NCBI GenBank assembly: GCA_002067405.1
Contig: MVRP01000085.1
Span: forward strand, 1 to 15,154
Direction: 5' to 3'
Length of the DNA stretch: 15,154 bases
From: Syntrophorhabdaceae bacterium PtaU1.Bin034
GTDB lineage: Bacteria; Desulfobacterota_G; Syntrophorhabdia; Syntrophorhabdales; WCHB1-27
Shown here in pieces: positions 7,191 to 15,154 of this stretch. The notes beneath the pieces were generated by a model. The model was not told the DNA's origin and made no database searches. It worked only from the letters and a program-made list of their open reading frames with translations. The position numbers and the translations under genes were made by a program. Position 1 is the first letter of the stretch; each line of letters opens with the position of its first letter.

Positions 7191-8807
7191 TCAGCTTGAG
7201 CGAACCATCGGCACGATCCTTTCCGGCGGGATCGTGCGATCGGCATACCATTTGGGATAGTATATGCCGATCTGTTTCTCGATAAAGCCGCTTATCCATT
7301 CCAGTTTCCACCAATCCCCGAACGTTATCGTGGTGTTTTCCCAGAGGTACTTCTGGAGGCTCTTTCTTGAAAAACCTTTTTCCGCGAACTTCTTCGCAAG
7401 GAGAGGGGTCATTACTATCACGGGGTCTTTGGGGTACTGGATCGCCTTGAGTTCCTTGATCAGGTTCCTCAAATGGATGTCCGGGTCCACTGTTGCCAGT
7501 GTACCGGGGCCCAGGACATACCACCCGCCGGTGAAGACTGTAACCGTGCTCTCCTCCGGCTTGAAGCCTTTGCTTACATGGTACGGTTCCCAAGGGCTTT
7601 TTCCCTCGTTCTCGGCGATGCAGAAGGTAAACCTGGTCACGTTTCCCGTTGCGCCCATGTCGTTGACCCCTATTTTCGACCCTCCCAGGTTGATAATGAA
7701 GAGCCTTAGAGCACGACCGATGGCGCTGTTGGCAAAAGGCCCGGCACCCAGGGCACCGAGGTCCGCATTCATCCCTATCTTTTTCGTGATCGGCCCATTC
7801 ACCAGCACCATGAAGCTGAAGGAGGTTGTGGAGCGTACGGTTGAAACAAACAACCGTTCCTTCATAAAGGCCTCGACCATGGCGAGGAGCACCGGCATAT
7901 CCTCCGGTTTGCATCCGGCCATCACTCCGTTTATCGCAACGCCTTCAACCGTAGCCCGCCAGTTCTCAGGAGGCATCAGCCCGATGACCTCTGCTGGCTT
8001 GTGGCTCGTGCCGGTCAGCATTTTTTTTACCGCCTCCTCCGTCGGAGGAATAATCGGAAGCCCGTCAGTCCAATAACGCTTCGAAAAATATTCCTGCACC
8101 TCCTCCAGGCTGCCCTGCACGGCAACCGTCGGTGGACGGGGCGGCTCTACGACACCTGTCCTTTTCTCTTCCGCCGTGAGGGGTTGGGTCAAACCCTGGA
8201 TTATCTTGTCCATCACGGACTTGGCCTTTTTCCTGGCCGCCTCCCCGGTGTCGGTAAAGGGATGCTCAACAACTACCTCTCTCTGCCGCAATCCCTCCAT
8301 GAGACTGCTGGCGTTTGCATCTTCTATAAATGGATCGCCTACGAGACCTACGGTCGGGATTCCCATCTTCTCGATCAAAGCCTGCCAGTGGACACTCCAC
8401 TGGGTGCATGACCCTCAGTCCATGGGCCCGATGATCACTGCGTGCGCCTTTTCCTTCACCTCTTTCCACAGCTCCGGCTCATCTTCGCCGTAAAACTTCT
8501 TCTTTCCCGTATGGACGACTTTCACCTGCGGATAATATTCCGGCAGAAGCCTCGCAACTGCAGCGAAAATCTCCTCCGCGTACGTCTTGCCGGTATTGAT
8601 AACGTATACCGTCTTCCCGTTCAGGTCCGGAAGGCGGGGAGCAAGAGACAGGACTTTTATTGCCTGCGGCATACCGCGAGGATTCATTGCTGCGAATACT
8701 ACCTGCTGCTTTTCGGTCTTATCCTTTTGCACTTCTGACAGCGCCGTTCCTGCACTGAATATCACGAAGAGCAGTGCGCTCGAGAACCATAACATTTGTC
8801 TTCGCAT
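7191..8807 (-). CDS. UGSC-family exported selenoprotein 2
   Basis: Two open frames join through an in-frame UGA (8415-8417) to give 538 residues with Sec131 in VIIGPMD-U-GSCTQW, the U-G-S-C motif that names this selenoprotein family. ATG at 8805-8807 has AGGAGAAGGA before it and starts a signal peptide (MRRQMLWFSSALLFVIFSAG), so the protein is probably exported. The N-terminal domain carries the family MNPRG (41-45) before the Sec site; the long C-terminal domain has DGLPIIPPTEEAV, AINGVMAGCKPEDMPV and GRALRLFIIN. Biochemical function is unknown; a thiol/selenol redox role is inferred from the motif and from the rhodanese and cytochrome upstream. It is the last gene of the operon and a diverged paralogue of the gene at 8939-10786. 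A hairpin at 8385-8403 supports recoding. Confidence 0.9.
8385..8403 (-). promoter_or_regulatory. SECIS-like hairpin in UGSC gene 2
   Basis: CCAGUGG-AGUGU-CCACUGG on the coding strand is a perfect seven-base-pair stem with a GU-containing five-base loop, starting 11 nt after the UGA. Confidence 0.75.
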
Positions 8808-8844
8808 GATTCCTTCTCCTTTTTGTGCTGGGATCCTGGATGTC

Positions 8845-8905
8845 AAAAGGGGGCATGCCGCGCAAACCTCCTTACCTTGGCAGGTAGGACGGTACGCCCC
8901 TTTTT
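8845..8905. terminator. large hairpin between the two UGSC genes
   Basis: 8845-8860 pairs with 8890-8905 over 16 positions with one mismatch (AAAAGGGGGC... against ...GCCCCTTTTT), with 29 bases between that contain a small ACCU-GCCA-AGGU hairpin. Read on the operon strand it ends CCCCCTTTTG, so it resembles an attenuator that could lower expression of the last gene; on the plus strand it is followed by T7. Confidence 0.6.
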
Positions 8906-8938
8906 TTGAATCAACCTGCTTTGCAGATACTACTCACG

Positions 8939-10786
8939 TCAGCGTCCGGTCTTCGTCAAGGCCGCCCCGCGTACCCGCTTTGTCTGGTGGGCAGTCGGGG
9001 CATACAAGGCACTGTTGAAATAGGTCATGCCGAATGTATAGCTCGGAATGCCGCCCGCCACCATAATGTGGATATCTTCCGGACTGTCGAGAAGGGGAAC
9101 TTTTCCACCCGGCTTCAGCGCCTCTTTGAACGTATTGATGCTCTTCTCGGGAATCTCCCCCGCATCGATCCTCCGCTGTACGGCTGCTACCTCCTGCGGT
9201 GTAAGGTTTTCGAAGGGTATTCTTGTGCTGTCATAGATGGACTTCTGAAGGCTCGTCCGGGTCTCGCCGCGTCGGCCCGCTTCCATGGCGAACACGGGCT
9301 CGGTAACCAGGAGCAGCTTCGGAGGGCTTGTTATGGCGGTGCCATGTTTCCAGAGCCTTATATCCGATCGGTAAGCATCCTTCAGCTCTTTAACGACCGT
9401 GTCCATTATCTCTTTCGGGGTCCAAGGTCGCACCGACCCTCCGCCATACACGCCCAGGCCATATTTCTGGCCGGGGCTCATCACCGTGCCGCCAACGGTC
9501 GACACCGTTACACAGCTATCACCCGGCTTGAAGCCCTGGGTCACGTGGTACGGCTCCCAGGGGTTATATTCCTGGTTTTCGGGAAAGGTGAAAAAGGTAT
9601 GCGACGACGCCCTGCCCACCAATGCCATGTCGTTCTCTCCCGGCCATACCTGGCCGATATTGATGAGATTCAATCTTACGGCGCGTCCAATCGTGTTGTT
9701 TGCGCGTGACCCGTAGCCCAGGAGGCCTATTCCCGAATACATGCCGATTTCCTTTGCAATGGGCCCGCTCACGACTATTGCGAGGCTAAAGGAGCCCGTT
9801 GAGGTCATCATGTGAAGGAGATCGAAGTTCTTATCGGAGAGGCCTTCCATTGCCGCAATGATCACGGGCAGGTACTCCGGTCTTGCCCCGGCCATTACCG
9901 CATTGATCGCGATCTTCTCGATGGTGGCCACGCCGTTCCGGGGAGCGACTTTGCCTATTATCTCCTTAGGGGAGCGGCTTGTTCCGGCAAGCATCGCCTT
10001 GACGGCCTTCGCGGTGGGCGGGACAAGCGGCAATCCATCTCCCCAGTGATTATCGAGAAACAAACGGTTAAACTTTTCATAGGCAGTCTGGTAAGAGTCG
10101 CCGGTAAGCTTGACTATCCTGGCTTCCGGTTTCTGTGGTGCCTGCGGATTTGCCTCCGCTGCCGATAGCGGGCGTGTAGCTGCATCGACCAGCGAGTCGA
10201 TGGCTGCCTTCGCTACAGGCCGAATCTCCTGGAGAGTTACCCTGCGGTTGTAATAATCGTGTGCCGGTACCGTCACTATGCGCAGCCTTGGCATGTTATT
10301 ATCCTTGGCCGATAGCTGTGCGTCAGTCCCGAAATTGTCAGTGGCGACGAAGATTGTGGGTTTTCCGAGCTTTTCCAATCTGATTGCGCCGGACACGCCG
10401 GCCCATGTGCACGACCCTCAGTCTCCCACGCCGTAGAAGAATACGTCACACTCTTTGGCGACAGTATCGGCCGTCTTCTGGCTGAGATCGAAGGGGCCCT
10501 GATAGCGCTTAACCTTTGCCGTGGGATACTTCTGCTTCAGCAGCTCTTCAACGGCATCCCAGAAGTTGTTCCCGCCTGCCTTTCCGATCCAGTATATGCC
10601 TATTGTTTTGCCCGCCAAGTCCGGCACGCGAGTCACCGGTGAAAAAGTCGCCGAGGGCGGTATTTCCCCACGGGGATTGAGCACTTCCAGCGTCACCGCA
10701 GTGTGGGCAACGGGCACCGCGTAAAGGCCCATCATAAAGCCCACTGCCGCCATGACGGCAAACAGCCTAGTGAGTCTCTGTTTCAT
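8939..10786 (-). CDS. UGSC-family exported selenoprotein 1
   Basis: Read through the UGA at 10418-10420 this is one 615-residue protein with Sec123 in FFYGVGD-U-GSCTWAG. ATG at 10784-10786 follows AAAGGAGG and starts a signal peptide (LFAVMAAVGFMMGLYAVPVAHTA). LNPRG (36-40) and VPDLAGKTIGIYWIGKAGG precede the Sec site; the C-terminal domain has DGLPLVPPT, AINAVMAGARPEYLPV and GRAVRLNLINIGQ. It matches UGSC protein 2 in architecture but is about 80 residues longer. A normal gene caller would report two separate proteins. Without Sec the product would be a 122-residue fragment. Reaction and substrate are unknown; the setting (rhodanese, multihaem cytochrome) suggests periplasmic redox chemistry of sulfur or selenium compounds. 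Confidence 0.92.
10388..10402 (-). promoter_or_regulatory. SECIS-like hairpin in UGSC gene 1
   Basis: GCCGG-CGUGU-CCGGC on the coding strand is a perfect five-base-pair, all G-C stem with a GU-containing loop, starting 15 nt after the UGA. Confidence 0.7.
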
Positions 10787-10844
10787 ACACTACCTCCTTT
10801 GTCATTCCCTTCGTTGTTGCTTCATTAATCCCGGCAGGACACTC

Positions 10845-11981
10845 CTATCCGCCGTCGTTGCGCACCATGATGACGTAGCCTCCTTTCGGTGCGTTCTTTG
10901 CGTTCGATTCGAACATGATTGCATCCTGATACTGCCCTTTCGGCCTGTCTGCCGTAATGACGCATTCTATCGTCTGCTCACTGCCCGCGGCAATGGTCAT
11001 CGGCTTCTGGGCCGACGCTGCGTGGACCGCAGCACCGGTGCTCTTCATGAAAATGCGGGTTATGATAAGCGGCAGCGTCCCCGTATTGGCGATCGTCAGC
11101 TTCCGCCGCACCGCTGTGCCTTCGCTTACGCCGCCCAGGTCAATGCGTCTCGGGGTTGCCTTGATCTTTGCGCAGGGCGCTTCCTTCACGGTGCCCTGGA
11201 TGGTTACCTCCAGCTCTCCCTGGTCCGGATTTTTCGTGCCCATTGTCGCAGTTTTACGGAATGGACCGGGGAGGCCTGCCGTGTTGAAGATGATGGTGAG
11301 CGATGTCTTCTCGTGGGGGGCCAGGGTGTGCTTCCCGAGCACACTCTCGGTACACGCTCAGTTGGTGCGTAAATCGGTGATGACCACCGTGGCTGTACTG
11401 TTGTTCTGCACGGTGACGGTCGTACGTGCCGGTACGCCTTCATCGATGGTGCCGAGGTCAACGAGGGCGGGGGTAGCAACGAGGACAGCCTTTCCCGCTG
11501 CCAGGACAAGGGCGGTGGCCTTATGGACGCCCTTCAGCTTCTTAGCGTAGTCAAAGTTCGGGTCCTGCCCGCTGGTATGGCAGCGCCGGCACGTCTCGGC
11601 CTGCAGTCGGGCGGCGAGCCGGTGCCTGTCAGGCGCCGCCGCGTGGGCAATGCCAGCCCCATGGCATTCTTCGCATTGCACCCCCGCAAGGGCAGGGGTG
11701 AGGTCCTGATCGATGAAGCCGCCGGTGAGGCCGAAACCCGTGACGTGACACCGGACACAACCGGGCAGGTTCTCCTGCCCCGATTTCTTGAGGCTGTCGA
11801 AGGCGCGCGCATGCCTGCTTTGAGGCCAATCACGCGAAAGGCTGTCGTGGCATGACAGGCACGTCGTGGAGCCGACATAATCCTGCTGTGCCGCATGAAG
11901 CAGGGCAGAAGGCACGAGCAGGAACAATACAATCAGGGGTATGATTGTCGGGGACCGCAGCCGGTCCGATGTTCGCAACAT
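10845..11981 (-). CDS. tetrahaem cytochrome c with Sec-containing DUF1573-like domain
   Basis: One 378-residue protein across the UGA at 11358-11360. After a signal peptide (IIPLIVLFLLVPSALLHA, residues 13-30) come four CxxCH haem sites: CLSCH (41-45), CVRCH (75-79), CEECH (103-107) and CRRCH (131-135). Residues 165-265 resemble DUF1573 (Ig-like): VDLGTIDEGVPARTTVTVQN, then ITDLRTN-U-ACTESVLGKHTLAP, where relatives have Cys in a (C)GCT motif followed by L-x-P-x-E. Sec208 replaces that Cys. A second Ig-like repeat follows (IDLGGVSEGTAVRRKLTIAN). An exported electron-transfer protein whose selenol could exchange electrons with thiols or with the UGSC proteins is inferred. The gene starts 18 bases after the rhodanese stop. 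SECIS-like hairpin at 11335-11350. Confidence 0.88.
11335..11350 (-). promoter_or_regulatory. SECIS-like hairpin in the cytochrome gene
   Basis: CCGAG-AGUGUG-CUCGG on the coding strand is a perfect five-base-pair stem with a six-base loop, starting seven nt after the UGA, the shortest distance of the set. The loop nearly repeats that of UGSC gene 2 (AGUGU). Confidence 0.65.
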
Positions 11982-11999
11982 CTTCCTGAACCTGGCCTC

Positions 12000-12407
12000 T
12001 TATTCGGTCGGAAAACCGGCTTCCTTCCATCCCCGTATCGACGGGTCCTTCAGCACCTTCACGTCATTGAACCCGCGTTCGAGCAGCCGTTCGGCGACAC
12101 TCACGCTGTCTGCTTCTCCCGGACCGCAGTCGCAGTACACGACAATCGGCTTCCCCTTGGGAATGGCCGCGATTTGTTCGTCGCTCAATTTGGGCGCCCA
12201 GGGAAAGGAGATTGCGCCCTTGATGTGCCCCTTGTCGTAGGCACGCTTCGGCTGGGCATCGAGGATGACCACCGGGGCCTTACTGTCCATCATTTTTTTC
12301 AGCTCCTGGACCGTGATTCTGGGCACATCGTCCCCTTCAGCGAAAAGGCAGGCAGGGACGAGGCAAAAAAGGATCAGTAGGGCCAGGCTCGCCACGGTTT
12401 TCTTCAT
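12000..12407 (-). CDS. exported single-domain rhodanese-like sulfurtransferase
   Basis: A 135-residue protein with an N-terminal signal peptide (KTVASLALLILFCLVPACLFA) and one rhodanese domain: ITVQELKKMMDSKAPVVILD, the AYDKGHIKGAISFPW helix-strand signature, and the active-site strand IVVYCDCGPGEADS with Cys92 (and Cys94) in the loop, then LLERGFNDVKVLKD. Rhodaneses carry sulfur, or selenium, as a persulfide on the active Cys. The strong GGAGGTGA before the ATG and its position make it the first gene of the four-gene minus-strand operon, divergent from the LysR gene. It contains no UGA in frame. The substrate is unknown. Confidence 0.92.
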   Translation of the reverse strand: MKKTVASLALLILFCLVPACLFAEGDDVPRITVQELKKMMDSKAPVVILDAQPKRAYDKGHIKGAISFPWAPKLSDEQIAAIPKGKPIVVYCDCGPGEADSVSVAERLLERGFNDVKVLKDPSIRGWKEAGFPTE

Positions 12408-12428
12408 GCGTCACCTCCGTATATCTCC

Positions 12429-12447
12429 ATCGAGATCGGCTCTCGAT
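12429..12447. promoter_or_regulatory. inverted repeat upstream of the rhodanese gene
   Basis: ATCGAGA-TCGGC-TCTCGAT is a perfect seven-base inverted repeat, 22 bases before the rhodanese start. It could be an operator or a leader hairpin. Confidence 0.45.
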
Positions 12448-12500
12448 TTACTGTCTATTCCAAGTTATCACCTTGTCGGGCTCACGTGCTACAGTAATCT

Positions 12501-12518
12501 CCTTATGACTTTATAAGG
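12501..12518. promoter_or_regulatory. candidate LysR-type operator
   Basis: CCTTAT-GACTTT-ATAAGG is a perfect six-base inverted repeat. Its inner part fits the T-N11-A type dyad bound by LysR regulators, and it lies about midway between the divergent rhodanese operon and the lysR-type gene, where such regulators usually bind. Confidence 0.55.
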
Positions 12519-12575
12519 CAAAGCGTAAAATGGTTTTAAAGTTGCCTGGATTAGTTCTATAATAGGGGCTCGACA

Positions 12576-13493
12576 ATGGGACATTTTCAGTGCAATCCGC
12601 TTCATGTGATCACCTTCTTCCTGGTGGCGACGGAACAGAACTTCAGCAAGGCCGCTTCGCGGCTTTCGATCACGCAGCCCGCTGTAACGCAGCAGATACG
12701 CGCACTCGAGACACGGTCCGGGGTGAGGTTGATACGGGTCAAGAAGAAGCGGGTGTACCTCACCAAGGCCGGGCAGGACCTCCTTCCTTACTCGAAGGAG
12801 TTGTTCGACCAGGCAATGGTGGCCGACAGTTTTCTCAAAGGCTACCGGTCCAATAGCCTGTTCATAGGCATTGCCGGTCCCTTGCTGCTTTATCTCGGCA
12901 ACCTCATCGACCACTTCAGGCAGCTCAATCCTTCCGTGCTGGTCGCCATCCGCGAGGGTGCATCGGGGCTGGTCGAAGAACTCCTTGAATACAAACATGA
13001 CATCTGTTTTGTGGCCCCTTCACCCCCTTACGACGAGAAGCTCCGACTGCATCGGATCCGAACGGGTGGGTCCAATGTTTTTGTTGCGAGCTGCGACTAT
13101 CCATTGCCTTGAGACAAACCCGTCACGTGGGCTCAGTTGAGCCTGCATCCCTTAATCATCCAGTCCGAAGGTGCAATGTCGCGGGCCGTCGCCCTCCACC
13201 ATTTCAAAAAGAGAGGGTTGAAACCGCTCATCGGGGTCGAGACGGACAACATCCAGTTCATGAAAGAGCTCGCCCGGCAGAAAACAGGGGTAGCCTTAAT
13301 GTACGAGCCGAATATCAGGGAGGAAGTCGCGCACGGAGATATGAAGATTATCGAGGTTGAAGACGGTGAGATCAAGCTCGGGGGGATAGATATTCTCATG
13401 CACCGTGACAACCCTTCCCCCACTGCACGGTCTTTTCTCACACTGACAAAGGAACGTTTCGACGGTATTATAAAGGAAGTGCCGCCGAAATAA
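12576..13493 (+). CDS. LysR-type regulator with in-frame UGA, possible selenoprotein
   Basis: The first 178 codons give a winged-helix domain (FFLVATEQNFSKAASRLSITQ, then PAVTQQIRALETRSGVRLIR) and the first half of the effector domain. UGA at 13110-13112 follows NVFVASCDYPLP. The same frame goes on as DKPVTWAQLSLHPLIIQSEG, LKPLIGVETDNIQFMKELAR and a normal ending, so only readthrough yields the standard ~305-residue length. The UGA sits in the hinge stretch where LysR proteins have H-P-L-A-x-x-x-x-V, not a position where Cys is typical. An eight-pair hairpin follows at the SECIS distance. Divergent position from the rhodanese/UGSC operon suggests it regulates that operon. Sec is likely but not certain: a nonsense mutation (for example CGA to TGA) would look alike, except for the hairpin. 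Confidence 0.85.
13127..13146 (+). promoter_or_regulatory. SECIS-like hairpin in the LysR gene
   Basis: GUGGGCUC-AGUU-GAGCCUGC forms eight base pairs (five Watson-Crick next to the loop, then two G-U and one G-C) with a GU-containing tetraloop, starting 14 nt after the UGA. Confidence 0.6.
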
Positions 13494-13534
13494 GGCCTGT
13501 TCCATTCCGCATATTTCCGGTCGGACCGTCACGG

Positions 13535-14620
13535 CTATTCGAGTTCCCTGATGCGGAAAACCAACGCGCTGGCCAGCACCAGGAATATGCCGAGGACCGT
13601 AATGCCCAGCCTGTAGCTGTACAGGTCCCCCGAGACGCCCAGGAGATACGACATCATGCCGCTCCCGAAGACCGTGCTTGCCGCGATAATGATCCCCGTG
13701 GCAAGGCTCCTCATCTCCCGGTTGAATGTTTTTGCGACGGCGATAAACCCCGCTATGGGGATCCCTGCCACGAACAATGCCTGCAGGAAAAGCGCTGCCC
13801 CTACGTATTTTACGGGGGCCAGGGCCGCAAGGAGGGTGAAGATACCCTCCATCGCCATTGCCATTGCGATCGTGAAAAACATGAACTCTCTCAGCTTGGA
13901 CCGGTCAATAAAAAACCGCACGCTATTGCTGCACCGATCGACCCCAATCGTGATACGCCCAGTATGGTATTGGCATACCCTATCTGCACATCCAGTTCTT
14001 TCGTCAGATAGAGGGGTATGATGGAATAGATGCCGAGGTTTGCCCCCATGCCGAAGATCCAGATTGCGGCCATCAGCCACAGGGACCGCTTCCTGACGAT
14101 ATCCCTGAACGTTGCCCTAGGTGCACTGCTGATCTTCACCTCGCTGGTTACAGAATAGAAAGCAGCCGAGGCGATCAGAAAGACGCAGCCGAGGACGGCA
14201 AATATCCCGCGCCAGGGAAAGAAGCAGAGAAGGCCGAGGGCAACGAAGGGGGCGGCAAGTATACCCATGGCCGCCGGTATCCTGGATGGCGATTGTCTTA
14301 CCCCAGTCTTTTTCGGAATAATATTCGGTGATCAGCGGAATTGCAGAGGGCAGGTACAACCCGACGGAAAAACCGAGCAGAAAAGCAAATGGGTACAGGA
14401 GAAAGAAATTGTGCACAAGGGGAATAAGAAAGGCTGCGAGACCGGTGAGCGCCAGGGAGAAGACAATGGACTTCTTATGGCCGAGCATCCCGGAAAAAAG
14501 ACCAGAACCGATCAGTGCAACGCCGAATCCGGCCGATATGAATATGAAGATGCTGCTCGCCGCCGCATGATCGATAGCGAACTCGTCTTTTATGATCGGT
14601 AAAATTGGCGAGAATACCAA
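13535..14620 (-). pseudogene. MFS transporter, two frameshifts and missing 5' end
   Basis: Three frames together give most of a 12-helix major facilitator: ILPIIKDEFAIDHAAASSIF and LLYPFAFLLGFSVGLYLPSA (first frame), MGILAAPFVALGLLCFFPWR with IPLYLTKELDVQIGYANTIL (second), and IDRSKLREFMFFTIAMAMAM to the stop at 13535 (third). The first shift lies near 14275-14285 after AIQDTG; the second is in a T6/A6 run around 13911-13916, where GFFIDR should be read. No ATG heads the first frame (TTG at 14620) and a stop lies just upstream, so about 15 N-terminal residues are lost where the VapC remnant begins on the other strand. The substrate cannot be told; MFS carriers of this type often move organic acids. 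Convergent with the LysR gene. Confidence 0.8.
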
Positions 14621-14636
14621 AAAGCATCCGATTCAA

Positions 14637-14798
14637 GTTGAAAAACGCTTCAAGGCCTTCAAGCCGTTTCACATTGGGATATCGGCAATTACCCTCGCCG
14701 AGTTAGAGTACGGAGTGGCAAAAAGCGGCAGGCCGGAACAGAACCGGGATGCACTCATAGGCTTTCTTTCCCCCCTTGAAATAGCCGTTTTTGACGAA
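14637..14798 (+). pseudogene. remnant of a VapC (PIN-domain) toxin gene
   Basis: Residues reading VEKRFKAFKPFHIGISAITL, then AELEYGVAKSGRPEQNRDAL and IGFLSPLEIAVFDE match the middle of VapC toxins, including the conserved ISAITLAELEYGV with its active-site Glu. The N-terminal strand with the first catalytic Asp is missing, replaced by the reversed MFS 5' end, and the C-terminal acidic residues are missing too. The fragment cannot make an active nuclease. Confidence 0.75.
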
Positions 14799-15059
14799 AC
14801 CAAAACTAAACTCCTTGTCGAAGCCTTCTTACAGAAGGCTCAGAAAAAGCTGGTAGTAGCCCGAGGCTATTCGGGTCAGGTGACTATGAAGATGCTGTTT
14901 CACGAGCCTACTATGCAGCCTGCGCAAGCCCTTCTTGTCAACGAGGGTGAAAAAGCGCAGACGCATACCGGCGTCGTTACCCTCTTTGGTCTGCTTTTCG
15001 TGAAGACTGGAAAGTTCGACAGGAAACTTGGGAAATATCTTGCCAACCTTAAGGACGAC
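14799..15059 (+). pseudogene. remnant of a HEPN-domain gene, fused in frame to VapC remnant
   Basis: After the VapC piece the frame changes family: LLVEAFLQKAQKKLVVARGY, later QALLVNEGEKAQTHTGVVTL, then FGLLFVKTGKFDRKLGKYLA, the pattern of HEPN proteins that pair with nucleotidyltransferases. The middle is out of frame: DYEDAVSRAYYAAC, the expected A-x-x-R-x-Y-Y-A stretch, is read in another frame at about 14882-14923, so two compensating indels are present. The C-terminus runs into unrelated sequence. Confidence 0.7.
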
Positions 15060-15079
15060 CCCTTCTCACCCTCTCATCG

Positions 15080-15154
15080 TTACCCGTACCTCGTCACCCG
15101 GTACTTCTTCATGAGCGCATAGAGACGGGGACGGGAAAGCCCTGAGATGCGGCA
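15080..15154 (-). CDS. C-terminus of a Fis-type (NtrC-like) regulator, partial
   Basis: The last 24 codons of a gene entering from the right edge: SGLSRPRLYALMKKYRVTRYG before a TAA at 15080-15082. The SRPRLYALMKKY stretch is the recognition helix of the Fis-type domain that ends sigma-54-dependent response regulators. The remainder lies outside the window, so the identity of the upstream domains is inferred. Confidence 0.6.
   Translation of the reverse strand, partial: CRISGLSRPRLYALMKKYRVTRYG

Noticed and set aside
7264..8076. A 270-codon plus-strand ORF inside UGSC gene 2
   Set aside because: Antisense shadow of a recognised gene, without ribosome binding site or family motif.
8906..9709. 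A 267-codon plus-strand ORF inside UGSC gene 1
   Set aside because: Antisense shadow with low-complexity, Arg/His-rich composition.
12558..12563. TATAAT as the -10 element of the LysR gene
   Set aside because: Transcription would begin after the likely ribosome binding site (AGGGG at 12564-12568) and no good -35 lies 17 bases upstream. It was left unassigned.
1..15154. UGA reassigned to Trp or Gly throughout the genome
   Set aside because: Several genes end properly at UGA (7191, 8939, 6472) and use TGG for Trp. The recoded UGAs sit in known Sec contexts (UGSC, DUF1573 Cys) with hairpins.
1..15154. CRISPR array, tRNA (including selC), rRNA or complete insertion sequence
   Set aside because: No regularly spaced repeats, cloverleaf-like segments, rRNA stretches or transposase motifs were found by eye on either strand.

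Overview
The window looks like chromosomal DNA of an anaerobic, selenoprotein-rich bacterium, most likely in or near the Desulfobacterota. That placement is an inference from gene content: hgcAB mercury-methylation genes, two UGSC-family proteins, a multihaem cytochrome c with a DUF1573-like tail, and at least six genes that read sensibly only if one or two in-frame UGA codons are translated as selenocysteine (Sec). UGA is also used as an ordinary stop here (7191, 8939, 6472), so this is local recoding and not a changed genetic code.

Layout. 1-750: a possible 28-codon ORF and a response regulator broken at a run of ten C. 750-1340: no gene seen. 1341-3152 (minus): arsR, acr3 and a small protein with a U-x-x-U motif, apparently one arsenic operon. 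3296-5218 (plus), divergent from arsR: hgcA with a Sec codon near its N-terminus, hgcB, and an arsenate reductase. 5219-7190: accessory stretch with a small XRE regulator, a higBA-like toxin-antitoxin pair and two gene-poor gaps. 7191-12407 (minus): a probable exported redox operon in the order rhodanese, tetrahaem cytochrome c with Sec, UGSC protein 1, UGSC protein 2. 12576-13493 (plus), divergent from it: a LysR-type regulator whose effector domain is interrupted by an in-frame UGA. 13535-15154: a frameshifted MFS transporter, remnants of a VapC and a HEPN gene, and the last codons of a Fis-type response regulator at the right edge.

How the genes may work together. Each recoded UGA is followed within 7-17 nt by a short hairpin with GU in its loop, as expected of a bacterial SECIS element (the SelB-binding signal in the reading frame). 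The right-hand cluster could be a periplasmic thiol/selenol redox or sulfur-handling system under a regulator that itself contains Sec. The left-hand cluster joins arsenic efflux and reduction to mercury methylation, again with Sec in two proteins. Standard gene finding would split or truncate all six genes. The boldest proposals are the Sec-containing HgcA, the Sec-containing LysR regulator and the UxxU protein of the arsenic operon.
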